From: Proruminimicrobium sp963666965
GTDB lineage: Bacteria; Elusimicrobiota; Endomicrobiia; Endomicrobiales; Endomicrobiaceae
DNA: 64,000 bases
Assembly: GCA_963666965.1 (NCBI GenBank)
Contig: OY762939.1
Coordinates: 992,001-1,056,000, forward strand
Reading direction: 5' to 3'
Numbering within the stretch: position 1 is the stretch's first letter; every line of letters begins with the position of its first letter. A program made the translations under genes and the position numbers. This document shows, in pieces, positions 16,992 to 25,801 of the stretch. Below the pieces are notes generated by a model. The model searched no databases. It worked only from the letters and a program-made list of their open reading frames with translations, and had not been told where the DNA came from.

Positions 16992-18113
16992 ATGGCAAAA
17001 TATTGTAGGTTTTTAGCTGTTGCTTTGCTTGTTTCTGTTGCTGCAAGTTCTGTTGTTGCAAGAGGACCTTTTATTACTCCCGGCGCAAGAGCGACAGGCT
17101 TCGGAACTGCATTTGTTTCAATAGCTGACGACTTGACGGCAATTTATTGGAACCCTGCCGGACTTGCTTGCCAAAAAGAAAAACAGGTAATGTTTTCTCT
17201 ATACGGTGTGGCGGCAAATGCTACTTCCAATGATGCATTCGGATTTAAAAAATATGAAACATCGGCGTTAATTCCTTTTTTAGGATTTTCAATGCCATAT
17301 AATGAAACTGTTACCGTTGCGTTCGGAGTTTATGCTTCGGGCGGCGGCGGCGGAAAAGTTGCGGATATAGAACCTTATAAAATTGAAGGTCAGCAGAGTT
17401 TTACGGTTTATAACGTATCTTTAGCAAAAAAAATAAATGACAAATTGTCAGTCGGTATAGGATTTGAAGGCATAGAAATGAAAGATAAGCTCGTTTACAA
17501 AATACCGTATGCGTGGCTGGGATTGCCTTATCCCGGAGAAACAGATGTTGATTATAACAGAAGCGCGTTTGGATTTCAGGGCAATATCGGCATAATGTAT
17601 AAGCCTGTAGAAAAGTTAAGCACAGGTTTTATGTTAAGAAGCGGAACATATATAGGTTTGCCTAAAGAAACAAATTCGTCAAATCCTTCATTTGTAGACG
17701 GATATACATATCCGATGACAATGGAATTGGGTGCGTCATATAAAGTTTCAGATCCTTTGACAGTAGCATTTGCGGCAGCTTATAATAAATATTCCTGGAC
17801 AAGCGCCCAATATCAGGATACTGTCCAATTCAGATTAGGATCAGAATATAAAGCAACCGATAAATTAGCTTTGCATTTAGGTTTTTTCACAGATCCGAAT
17901 ATTTATAAAGATTCAGGAGCAAATTACAGCGTTACGAATATAGATATGTACAATATGCAGTATCTTTGTATTGGTGCGGAATATAGTGTTACAAAATATG
18001 TTAATCTCGGATTAACATACACGCATTCATTTACTCAGGATGTTGTCAGTAACGGAGTAACGTATGAATATCCTGTAGATATGTTCAGATTGGACATAGG
18101 TTATAAGTTTTAA
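16992..18113 (+). CDS. FadL/PorV-like outer-membrane barrel protein (copy 1)
   Basis: Outer-membrane transporter-like protein of 373 residues. A signal peptide (FLAVALLVSVAASSVVA) precedes GARATGFGTAFVS and LTAIYWNPAGLA (about residues 33-58), the N-terminal signature of the FadL/TodX and PorV group. The rest is alternating strands ending in LDIGYKF with a terminal Phe. A Gly-rich loop (ASGGGGGKV) is shared with the next gene. GGAGG precedes the ATG, 17 bases after lpxI. Family members import hydrophobic compounds or serve in protein export; the ligand is unknown. Confidence 0.8.
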   Translation: MAKYCRFLAVALLVSVAASSVVARGPFITPGARATGFGTAFVSIADDLTAIYWNPAGLACQKEKQVMFSLYGVAANATSNDAFGFKKYETSALIPFLGFSMPYNETVTVAFGVYASGGGGGKVADIEPYKIEGQQSFTVYNVSLAKKINDKLSVGIGFEGIEMKDKLVYKIPYAWLGLPYPGETDVDYNRSAFGFQGNIGIMYKPVEKLSTGFMLRSGTYIGLPKETNSSNPSFVDGYTYPMTMELGASYKVSDPLTVAFAAAYNKYSWTSAQYQDTVQFRLGSEYKATDKLALHLGFFTDPNIYKDSGANYSVTNIDMYNMQYLCIGAEYSVTKYVNLGLTYTHSFTQDVVSNGVTYEYPVDMFRLDIGYKF

Positions 18114-18380
18114 ATGATTTAAAATTGGGCAGAATAGTATATAAATACAACCGTAGAAATATATATAGGTTTTGTGCGAATTTACAGGCATGATTACGCT
18201 ATATTGATACTTTTCGAAATACTTTGATTTGTCTGTTTAAAATACACTTTTCAAAGCTGCGGTTGTTCTGCGCTGTTAATTTATCAATTATAAACTTCAT
18301 AATTATTGCTGGTTTGTTTTTTTATAAAAAGCCGGAACGTGAAAGCAAAAATTAATTTTCAATCATAAAATGGGGGATAA

Positions 18381-19550
18381 ATGTTAAAGGTCTTAAAATT
18401 TCTTACAGTTTTTTTATTTGTTTTATTCGTTGCGAATTCAGTTTTTGCAAAAGGTATTTTTATTCAGCCGGGAGCAAGAGCCGCAGGGTATGGTCAGGCT
18501 TTTACTGCGGTTGCAGACGATTTGACTGCGATTTTTTGGAATCCGGCAGGTCTTGCATATCAAAAAAACACTCAGGTCATGACATCGGTTTTTTATATAA
18601 ATTATGATGCTACGTCAAACGGTCCGATGTTTAATAAATTTCAAACTAACGCATTGCTGCCTTTTGCCGCATTTTCAACAGCAGTAGGCGAAGATAAAAA
18701 AACTGTAGTCGCCGCAGGTATTTATGTTTCCGGAGGAGGAGGGGGGAAGCTTGAACAGACTCTTCCAACACCGCCATATCCATCAGGAACCGTAGCTAAG
18801 ATAGAAGGACAATACAATTTTTTAATTTATAACGTTTCAGTTGCAAGAGAAATATATGAAAATTTATCAGTTGCAGTAGGCGTTGATCTTATAAATATGA
18901 ACGAAAAAAGAGATATTACAAATCTTCCTCATCCATTGCTTCCTGTTCCGAATCTTTATAGTAATTACTATTCAAGAAGCGGCTATGCATTTCAGGGAAA
19001 TGTCGGCGTAATATATAAGCCTTTTAAGAAACTTAGTGCAGGTGCAATTTTTAGAAGCGGCAGTTCGATAAGCCTTACTGATATTGCCGGAATGGATAAA
19101 CATTACAGATATCCTATGACTATTGAGGGCGGTTTGGCATATAATTTATTTGATAACTTAAGGCTTGCCGCAGCTCTTGCCCATAGCCAGTATTCATGGA
19201 CTTCAGCAAAATATGTTGATACTACCGTTGTTAAATTCGGTGCAGAATATATGCCTACTGAAAAATTATCACTGCTTTTTGGTTTTTATAATGACCCGGA
19301 TATTTACAATACCGCCGTATTATACAACGGACAGACGGCAAACGTTACGGACGTGAATATGTATAATATGAGATACTTTAACATAGGAGCAGGATACAAA
19401 TTTACAAAATCTTTCAATGCAACGCTTTTGTATTCGCGTTCTTACACACAGCCGGTTTCGGCAATTGATCCTTTTACCGGAAGTTTAACGGAATATAAAT
19501 ATCCAATAAATCTTCTAAAAATGGATTTAAATTACAAGTTTGGACTGTGA
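18381..19550 (+). CDS. FadL/PorV-like outer-membrane barrel protein (copy 2)
   Basis: Paralogue of the preceding gene, 389 residues, same layout: signal peptide, GARAAGYGQAFTA, LTAIFWNPAGLA, a Gly-rich loop (SGGGGGKL) and a C-terminal strand ending LNYKFGL. Similarity runs through the whole length, which indicates a tandem duplication followed by divergence. A 267-base gap separates the copies; I found no convincing promoter there, although the gap leaves room for one. GGGGG lies upstream of the ATG. The gene ends 20 bases before a strong terminator. Confidence 0.8.
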   Translation: MLKVLKFLTVFLFVLFVANSVFAKGIFIQPGARAAGYGQAFTAVADDLTAIFWNPAGLAYQKNTQVMTSVFYINYDATSNGPMFNKFQTNALLPFAAFSTAVGEDKKTVVAAGIYVSGGGGGKLEQTLPTPPYPSGTVAKIEGQYNFLIYNVSVAREIYENLSVAVGVDLINMNEKRDITNLPHPLLPVPNLYSNYYSRSGYAFQGNVGVIYKPFKKLSAGAIFRSGSSISLTDIAGMDKHYRYPMTIEGGLAYNLFDNLRLAAALAHSQYSWTSAKYVDTTVVKFGAEYMPTEKLSLLFGFYNDPDIYNTAVLYNGQTANVTDVNMYNMRYFNIGAGYKFTKSFNATLLYSRSYTQPVSAIDPFTGSLTEYKYPINLLKMDLNYKFGL

Positions 19551-19570
19551 TTCTGATTTCATAGAATTTA

Positions 19571-19620
19571 AAAATAAAAAGAACCCGAGTTGCTAGTATA
19601 CCGGGTTCTTTTTATTTTTT
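19571..19620 (+). terminator. Strong intrinsic terminator after the second FadL-like gene
   Basis: A 15-base perfect stem (19573-19587 with 19602-19616) has a GAACCCG/CGGGTTC core and a 14-base loop, followed by T-rich sequence. An A run before the stem makes it symmetric, so it could also stop transcription from the other strand. It separates the lpx/FadL region from the aminotransferase gene. Confidence 0.9.
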
Positions 19621-19643
19621 TATGTTTTTTCTAGTTTATTTTA

Positions 19644-19649
19644 TATAAT
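19644..19649 (+). promoter_or_regulatory. Possible -10 box for the aminotransferase/oxidoreductase pair
   Basis: TATAAT lies 24 bases after the terminator and 52 bases before the ATG at 19702. No good -35 box is seen at the expected spacing (TATGTT at 17 bases). A promoter is expected here because transcription from upstream should stop. Confidence 0.35.
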
Positions 19650-19701
19650 ATACAAAGTTGAACCAAAAAAATATAAATTTTTAAATATCAGGAGAAATTA
19701 C

Positions 19702-20793
19702 ATGATTCCGTTAGTTCATCCGCTTTTTGGAAAAGAAGAAAAGAAGATTATAAACGAAGTAATCGACTCAAGAGTTGTTGCAAGCGGCAAATACGTTGAG
19801 CAGTTTGAACAGCAATTTGCTAAATTGTCAAATTCAAAGTTTGGTATAGCATGTTCAAACGGAACAACTGCTTTACATACAGCATTACTTGCCTGCGGAG
19901 TTAAAGCAGGGGATAAAGTTATAACAACTCCTTTTACATTTATAGCTACTGCAAACTCAATTCTGTTTTGCGGAGCAAAACCTGTTTTTGCCGATATTGA
20001 TCCTGATACATATAATATTTGCCCTGAAAGCGTTGAAAAAATATTAAAAACACAGAAGATAAAAGCAGTGGTATGTGTTCATCTTTACGGCTTGCCGAGT
20101 GATATGGGAGCTCTTCTTAAATTAAAGAAGAAATATAAATTTGCTCTTATTGAAGACGCCTGCCAAGCCCATCTTGCAGAATACAACGGCAAAAGAACAG
20201 GGGCAATGGGCGATGCCGGCGCATATTCTTTTTACGCAACAAAAAATATGACGACAGGCGAAGGCGGAGTAGTTTTAACAAACGATAAAAATATAGATGC
20301 AATTTCAAGACAGATCATAAACCACGGAAGAGCGGGGCACTCCACGCATACTGTCCTCGGTTATAATTACAGACTTACAAATATAGCCGCTGCAATGGGG
20401 CTGGTTCAGTGCAAAAAAATTGAAAAGTGGACAGATCAGAGAATTAAAAATGCCGCAAAAATATCCGAAGGACTTAAAGGTCTTGATTTTATACAGGTTC
20501 CTGTCGTGCCTAAAGGATGCAGACATGTTTTTCACCAGTACACGATAAGAGTTAAAAACGGATTAAGAGACGTATTTATGAAATATTTACAGGAAAACGG
20601 AATAGGATGCGGAATTTATTATCCGGAAGTTATATATAAACAGCCTTTGTATCAGGATATTGGATATAAGAAAAATTTATGTCCTGAGGCAGAAATTGCC
20701 GTTAAAGAAGTATTGTCGCTGCCTGTTCATCCGGCTCTTTCCGAAAAGGAAATCAAAACCATGATCAACATTATAAAGGGTTTTAAAAAATAA
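19702..20793 (+). CDS. DegT/DnrJ/EryC1/StrS sugar aminotransferase, GnnB-like
   Basis: PLP-dependent enzyme of 363 residues that aminates a keto-sugar nucleotide. It shows TTPFTFIATANSI, the PLP-phosphate region VEDACQ-like (IEDACQAHLAEY) and SFYATKNMTTGEGG with the Schiff-base Lys at 181. AGGAGA precedes the ATG. The next gene, one base away, is a Gfo/Idh/MocA oxidoreductase. This pair matches GnnB (aminotransferase) and GnnA (dehydrogenase), which turn UDP-GlcNAc into the 3-amino sugar used for amide-linked lipid A; nearness to the lpx operon supports that reading. Other 3-amino sugars for surface glycans are possible. Confidence 0.8.
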   Translation: MIPLVHPLFGKEEKKIINEVIDSRVVASGKYVEQFEQQFAKLSNSKFGIACSNGTTALHTALLACGVKAGDKVITTPFTFIATANSILFCGAKPVFADIDPDTYNICPESVEKILKTQKIKAVVCVHLYGLPSDMGALLKLKKKYKFALIEDACQAHLAEYNGKRTGAMGDAGAYSFYATKNMTTGEGGVVLTNDKNIDAISRQIINHGRAGHSTHTVLGYNYRLTNIAAAMGLVQCKKIEKWTDQRIKNAAKISEGLKGLDFIQVPVVPKGCRHVFHQYTIRVKNGLRDVFMKYLQENGIGCGIYYPEVIYKQPLYQDIGYKKNLCPEAEIAVKEVLSLPVHPALSEKEIKTMINIIKGFKK

Positions 20794-20794
20794 G

Positions 20795-21733
20795 ATGAAT
20801 AAAATAAATACGGCGGTTATAGGCGTAGGCTCTTTGGGACAGCATCATGCAAGAATATTATCGCAGCATGAAAATTCAAATTTTATAGGCGTTGTTGACG
20901 CAAGCCAAGAAAGAGGCAGACAAATTGCCGCTGCATGCAAAAGCGCTTATTTTCCTTCGGTGGACGATATTATAGGAAAAGTAAATGCCGTTGTAATAGC
21001 TGTTCCCACTCCTTACCATTACGATGTCGCAAAAAAACTTCTTAATGCAGGCGTTCATTGTCTGGTTGAAAAACCTATTACAATTAATGTCGAGCATGCC
21101 GATGAGCTTATCAATACTGCAAAAGAAAAGAAACTTATTCTTCAGGTCGGACATATTGAAAGATTTAATCCTGCTTTTACTGCTGCCGCGCCTTATATTA
21201 AAGAACCGAAATTTATAGAAGCCGTAAGAGTAGGTCCGTACGATCCCAGAATGAAACATATAGGCGTTGTTTTGGATTTAATGATACATGATTTAGATGT
21301 TATTTTGACCATAGTTAAATCGAAGGTTTTATCGGTAGAATCTTACGGGGCAAAAGTTTTTTCGGAACATGAAGACAGAGCCAAAGCAAGGATAAGATTT
21401 GAAAACGGATGCGTAGCCGATATTTCAATAAATCGCGTTTCTTTTGAAAAAAACAGAAAAATGATGGTTTTTCAAAAAGACTCTTTCGTAAATATTGATT
21501 ATGCGGCTAAAACATCCGCCGTTTATGCCCGCAAAAACGATGTCAGAGAATTGCAGTCCATGAATGACATAGAAATAAAAAATCTTGAAGTCGGCAATAA
21601 AGAGCAGCTTTTTTACGAATTGGATCATTTTTTGTCGTGCATAAAAAACAATAAGACTCCTATGATAACGGGAGAAAACGGCAGAGATGCGCTGAAATTG
21701 GCTCATGATATTCTGAAAAACATGCAGTATTAA
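20795..21733 (+). CDS. Gfo/Idh/MocA-family oxidoreductase, GnnA-like
   Basis: NAD-dependent sugar dehydrogenase of 312 residues. The N-terminal Rossmann motif is AVIGVGSLGQHHARIL; PTPYHYDVAKKLL and LVEKPITIN follow (the EKP motif), and the C-terminal half has DLMIHDLDVIL with the conserved His. It is coupled to the aminotransferase (one base between stop and start). By analogy with GnnA it would oxidise the 3-hydroxyl of UDP-GlcNAc. The family is broad, so the exact substrate is inferred only from context. Confidence 0.8.
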   Translation: MNKINTAVIGVGSLGQHHARILSQHENSNFIGVVDASQERGRQIAAACKSAYFPSVDDIIGKVNAVVIAVPTPYHYDVAKKLLNAGVHCLVEKPITINVEHADELINTAKEKKLILQVGHIERFNPAFTAAAPYIKEPKFIEAVRVGPYDPRMKHIGVVLDLMIHDLDVILTIVKSKVLSVESYGAKVFSEHEDRAKARIRFENGCVADISINRVSFEKNRKMMVFQKDSFVNIDYAAKTSAVYARKNDVRELQSMNDIEIKNLEVGNKEQLFYELDHFLSCIKNNKTPMITGENGRDALKLAHDILKNMQY

Positions 21734-21740
21734 ATTATGA

Positions 21741-21769
21741 TTGCAAAACTTAAGTTTTTAATGTATACT
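21741..21769 (+). promoter_or_regulatory. Promoter of the PorV-like/M6 protease pair
   Basis: TTGCAA (21741-21746), 17-base spacer, TATACT (21764-21769). Transcription would begin near 21776, downstream of the in-frame ATG at 21737, which supports the later ATG at 21803 as the true start of the next gene. Confidence 0.6.
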
Positions 21770-21802
21770 AAAAAAGTAAAAAAATCAGAAATACAACAAA
21801 AT

Positions 21803-22699
21803 ATGAAAATAAAAATCTTATCGCTGCTTTTGTTGTTTTTTTTAGTTTGTGCTGATATCAGTGCAGGAAATGGTATCGGCGGTACCGCTTTTCAAATTCT
21901 TACAATTCCGATGAATGCTTCGGATGCCGCACTTTCAAATACAAATATTGCCAATCTTTCATCTGTAACTTCAAATCCGGCTGTTATACCGTTTGCGCCG
22001 TATATGCTTGTATTGACGCATGCCGTTCATATTGAAAATACAGGCTACAGCGCAGCATGTTTTAACGTCCCCATAAACAAAAATTCCGGAATAGGAGTTT
22101 CAGTTGTTTATTTTGATATGGGAACCCTTACAAGAATGTCCGAAACAGGAATTGAACAGGGTACTTTCGGAGCAAACGATAAAGTTTTAACGCTTTCTTA
22201 CGGACTGAAATTTAACGAATCATTTGCGGCCGGTATTTCCGCTAAATATCTGCAGCAAAAAATAGATGATGTATCTTACAGCGGATATGCAGCTTCATTG
22301 AGCGGCTTATATCTTATAAGCGATACTTTCTATATCGGTTCGGGTATTAATAATTTCGGATCAAAAGTTAACGGATTTGAGCTGCCTACCGATTTTTATT
22401 TGGCTGTAACCGGAAATGTTTCAGAGAATTCATCAGTTGTAGCTCAGTTTGACAGTTATTTCAATGATGATATAAATGATTTGAAATTGGCGGCAGAAAC
22501 TAAATTTGAAAACTTGAGATTCAGAATCGGATACAGATTTCCGTTGGTAAAAAATGAAGTGGATGATACTACTGAGTTTATTTCAAATCTTACTGCCGGT
22601 CTCGGTTTGAATTTTGATTTTTTATCGGTTGATTATGCATGGCTTCCGAAAGGCGATGTAGGAACTACGCATATGTTCTCTATTTTAATTAAATTTTAA
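21803..22699 (+). CDS. PorV/UPF0164-like outer-membrane protein
   Basis: Outer-membrane beta-barrel protein of 298 residues. The signal peptide MKIKILSLLLLFFLVC then SAGNG is followed by FQILTIPMNASDAALSNTN and VTSNPAVIPFAP, the PorV/PorQ-like N-terminal pattern with NPA. Alternating strands run to the end (MFSILIKF, terminal Phe). I start at 21803 because the promoter lies inside the longer frame and the signal peptide begins there; no clear ribosome binding site is present. The next gene encodes a protease with a sorting-like C-terminal domain, paralleling the pair at 7.6-10.6 kb. Confidence 0.75.
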   Translation: MKIKILSLLLLFFLVCADISAGNGIGGTAFQILTIPMNASDAALSNTNIANLSSVTSNPAVIPFAPYMLVLTHAVHIENTGYSAACFNVPINKNSGIGVSVVYFDMGTLTRMSETGIEQGTFGANDKVLTLSYGLKFNESFAAGISAKYLQQKIDDVSYSGYAASLSGLYLISDTFYIGSGINNFGSKVNGFELPTDFYLAVTGNVSENSSVVAQFDSYFNDDINDLKLAAETKFENLRFRIGYRFPLVKNEVDDTTEFISNLTAGLGLNFDFLSVDYAWLPKGDVGTTHMFSILIKF

Positions 22700-22711
22700 A
22701 CGGTAAATACC

Positions 22712-25273
22712 ATGAATAAAATAATAAAAGTTTTTTTATCTGCTGTTTTTTGTATAGTTTCTTTTTACTCGGTTTCATTTTCCGTTACGGCAAATCCAAA
22801 ATCGGCTGAAATAAGCCAGCCGGACGGTTCTAAAATCAAAATATTTCTTAAAGGTGACGAATTTTATAGCTGGAATGAGGATGATTCCGGCTACACAATA
22901 GTTAAAGACGATAAAACAAAATATTGGACTTATGCAAAACAGTCCGTCGACGGAAGTCTTGAACCGTCACAGTATGTAGTAGGTAAAAATTCACCTTCTG
23001 TTTTTGAAAAATCCATAAAAGACGAAAAAAAGTTGAGCGGCGCAAGACAAAAAGCCGGAGTCTTATATAATAAAATAATGAGCAGCCGTTTTTCTGCAGC
23101 ATCTTCTATACAGGCTAATTCCAATTTTGCGAAAGCACCTTATTTGACAAGCGTTGAAACAAAAACGAATCTTGTTTTGCTAGTGCAGTTTAAAGATGTT
23201 AAGTTTTCGACATACACTCCTTTTAAAAATTTAACTGATACAGATATAAGAAACGCCTATAATAATCTTTTTAATCAGGCAGGTTACAGTCTTGACGGAG
23301 CTAAGGGATCTGTATATGATTTTTTCAATGAAATAACTTACGGTAAAATAAAGATGAATTCTATTATAACTCCGATAATCACGCTTGATAATAATTATGC
23401 TTATTATTATCAGAATAACATGGAACATGTGCAGGATATGATAACAGAAGCTCTTGCAAAACTCAAACTTGCCGGCTTTAATTTTAAAGAAGTTTGGCCT
23501 GACAAAGACATACCCGATAATTTTACGGTAGTGCATGCTGGCGGCGGAGCAGAATATGCATCAAATTCGGGCATCTGGTCTCATATGGGCTTTATTCCGG
23601 ATACGAAGATAGACGGCATTACGTTTTCAAGATATCATACGGTTCCCGCAAGAAGAGGATATGATTCATATCCTGCAACGCACGGCATAACAGTGATAGG
23701 CGTTATATGCCATGAATCGATGCATTTTTTCGGAGTTCCTGATTTATATGACTACACTTATACAAGTGCCGGATTGGGCGGTTTTTGCCTTATGGCCAGC
23801 GGAAGCTGGAATACATGGAATGGCCCGGACGGAAATATGCCGGCGCATCCAAGTGCTTGGATAAAATATATTTTGGGCTGGAACAGTCCTAAAACGCCTG
23901 TCGGCGGGATTAATGCGATAGCGGCATCCGGTTCGTCTGCGGATGGTTTTTATATATTCAGAAGCCCGAATTTCAGTTCTTATGAGTATTTTCTTGTTGA
24001 AAACAGACAGGCTGTCGGATTTGACTATGCGTTGCCTGAATATAATTCAAAAAGAGGTCTTTTGATATATCATGTTGACGAATCAAGATTTGATTTTTAT
24101 GACCCTCTAAATCCTAAGAAAAATAATAATGACAGAACTCATTATCTGGTTGCTTTGGAGCAGGCCGGTGCCGGAACATGGGACTGGACATCATACGCTC
24201 TTGCAAAAAGCGCCGCTTATTCAGGTTCTGCAACAGATTATTTCAGATCCGATACGGTTTCAACATTCCAGGATTCAAATACTTTATCTCCTGACAGCAG
24301 AAGTTACTATACAAATTCTTCCGGTGAAAGAATAAATTCGGGAATAGAAATTTTTGAGATATCAGGCAGCGGATCTGTTATGTATTTTACTGTTTCAGAT
24401 TACGGAACGTTTGTAGATTCGTTATCAGATACCGGTCTTTCATTTGTTAATAAAATAATGAAATACCAGTCAGGCACTACCAGAATTGCATTAAAGGAAA
24501 AATTGGCAAGTGAAACTGAAAAAATAAAATTACAAAAATATTTTGTGCCTACAGTGCAGGGTGCTTATGATGCCGGAACAATGGGTAGCGTATATACCGA
24601 TTATCAGAACGGCAGTGTCCTTGGCATTTCTAATTCATCAATGGGTTTGGTGTCAGCCGCGAATGCAAATTTAATAATAAAATTAAACTATAATTTAGCT
24701 CAAACCAGCCAAACTTATATAACGGTCGGAAATATTACAAAAGAAAATAATAATCCTGCCGTTTCTGAAACAGAACAGATTTCAGGCTCTTCCAATAAAA
24801 GATTTACGGGAACCGGAGCGCTTTTAACTATGCAGGCCATGCTTCAGAATTACGGGTATCTTATACCGAATATCTCAACTATGAAAACAAGTTTGTTGTA
24901 TGAACCGGAAGCCGTTTATGAAACAACGGATGTCAGTTCAAAAAAAGGTTTTACATATTTTCCCGGAGTAAAATCGAAAGTGTTTACGGATTTGGCAAAT
25001 GTTGTTTATTATCCTAATCCGGTCAGAAATTCAAAACTGTCATTAATAAATTTACCCGATCAGCAGACTTTAAGCATACAGTTTTTTACTGTTTCCGGAC
25101 AACTTATTAAAAAATATTCGATAAACGATACAAGACTGATGGGAAGCGGCAGCAGACTGTTTGAATGGGATTGTAAGAATAATTCAGGCAACGATGTCGC
25201 TCAGGGCGTATATTTTCTTATGATAAGAACAGAATCCGATAAGTTAATTAAGAAAATAGCAGTAATCAGATAA
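22712..25273 (+). CDS. Secreted M6-family metalloprotease with FlgD/T9SS-like C-terminal domain
   Basis: Zinc protease of 853 residues, of the immune-inhibitor-A (M6) family. A signal peptide (residues 1-about 25) is followed by a propeptide-like region, then the catalytic domain with the zinc motif HESMH at residues 334-338 and GVPDLYD just after it; LGGFCLMASGSWN is also typical of M6. Residues about 764-853 form an Ig-like C-terminal domain: YYPNPVRNSKLSL, IQFFTVSGQLIKKY, WDCKNNSGNDV, AQGVYFLMI and a KKIAVIR ending. That pattern matches type IX sorting or FlgD-like domains. It follows the PorV-like gene by 12 bases and probably shares its promoter. Confidence 0.88.
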   Translation: MNKIIKVFLSAVFCIVSFYSVSFSVTANPKSAEISQPDGSKIKIFLKGDEFYSWNEDDSGYTIVKDDKTKYWTYAKQSVDGSLEPSQYVVGKNSPSVFEKSIKDEKKLSGARQKAGVLYNKIMSSRFSAASSIQANSNFAKAPYLTSVETKTNLVLLVQFKDVKFSTYTPFKNLTDTDIRNAYNNLFNQAGYSLDGAKGSVYDFFNEITYGKIKMNSIITPIITLDNNYAYYYQNNMEHVQDMITEALAKLKLAGFNFKEVWPDKDIPDNFTVVHAGGGAEYASNSGIWSHMGFIPDTKIDGITFSRYHTVPARRGYDSYPATHGITVIGVICHESMHFFGVPDLYDYTYTSAGLGGFCLMASGSWNTWNGPDGNMPAHPSAWIKYILGWNSPKTPVGGINAIAASGSSADGFYIFRSPNFSSYEYFLVENRQAVGFDYALPEYNSKRGLLIYHVDESRFDFYDPLNPKKNNNDRTHYLVALEQAGAGTWDWTSYALAKSAAYSGSATDYFRSDTVSTFQDSNTLSPDSRSYYTNSSGERINSGIEIFEISGSGSVMYFTVSDYGTFVDSLSDTGLSFVNKIMKYQSGTTRIALKEKLASETEKIKLQKYFVPTVQGAYDAGTMGSVYTDYQNGSVLGISNSSMGLVSAANANLIIKLNYNLAQTSQTYITVGNITKENNNPAVSETEQISGSSNKRFTGTGALLTMQAMLQNYGYLIPNISTMKTSLLYEPEAVYETTDVSSKKGFTYFPGVKSKVFTDLANVVYYPNPVRNSKLSLINLPDQQTLSIQFFTVSGQLIKKYSINDTRLMGSGSRLFEWDCKNNSGNDVAQGVYFLMIRTESDKLIKKIAVIR

Positions 25274-25792
25274 TTATTTTAGAATTTTAACCGTATCAGA
25301 AAACTCTGTTAAAGCATTTTTTAACAGAGTTTTTATTTGTTTTTTCTCAACGGGATGTATAAATCCTGAAGCTATTTCGTTAAGAGGATACAATACAAAA
25401 AGCCTGTTTTGAATTTCTTTATGCGGGATAATCAGATTTTTATTTTTAATGATTATATCTGAATAAAAAAGTATGTCTATATCGATATTCCTCGGGCCCC
25501 ATTTTAACGTTTTTTTTCGTCCAAGTATTTTCTCAATGTCTTTTAATGTTTTAAGCAGTTCATCGGCAGTTAGGTTTGTTTTAAATATGCCGGCAGCGTT
25601 AATGAATTGTTTTTGTTTTGGGCCTAACGGTGAAGTTTCATAATAAGAAGACAGTCGTATTTCGTGAATGCCTCTCTTTTTAAGTTCGGCAATGGCTTTT
25701 TCTATGTTTTTGCGTCTGTAACCTATATTGCTTCCGAAAGCAAGAAATATTTTTTTAAACGGTTGTTTTAAAACTAAAGTTTTTGTTTTCAT
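25274..25792 (-). CDS. folK: 2-amino-4-hydroxy-6-hydroxymethyldihydropteridine pyrophosphokinase
   Basis: HPPK, the pterin pyrophosphorylating enzyme of folate synthesis, 172 residues. Signatures are FLAFGSNIGYRRKNIEKAI, YYETSPLGPKQKQFINAA and the diagnostic GPRNIDIDILFY (about residues 103-114), then PHKEIQNRLFVLYPL. Its stop codon abuts that of the convergent protease gene with no base between. The start lies 9 bases downstream of the terminator that ends the lysine operon, and no ribosome binding site is visible, so how it is expressed is unclear. Confidence 0.94.
   Translation of the reverse strand: MKTKTLVLKQPFKKIFLAFGSNIGYRRKNIEKAIAELKKRGIHEIRLSSYYETSPLGPKQKQFINAAGIFKTNLTADELLKTLKDIEKILGRKKTLKWGPRNIDIDILFYSDIIIKNKNLIIPHKEIQNRLFVLYPLNEIASGFIHPVEKKQIKTLLKNALTEFSDTVKILK
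25300..25334 (+). terminator. Intrinsic terminator of the M6 protease gene, inside folK
   Basis: A 14-base perfect stem (25300-25313 with 25320-25333; core ACTCTGTTAAA/TTTAACAGAGT) with a 6-base loop is followed by T-rich sequence on the plus strand. It lies 27 bases after the protease stop codon, within the 3' coding part of the convergent folK gene, so the hairpin also encodes folK residues. Confidence 0.8.
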
Positions 25793-25801
25793 AGTTTAAA
25801 T

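Noticed and set aside
18114..18380. Small gene or RNA in the largest intergenic gap
   Set aside because: No frame with ribosome binding site, no stable hairpin and no convincing promoter were seen.
7608..25273. A full type IX secretion system
   Set aside because: Only PorV-like barrels and sorting-like domains are seen; no PorK, PorL, PorM, PorN, SprA or PorU in this window.
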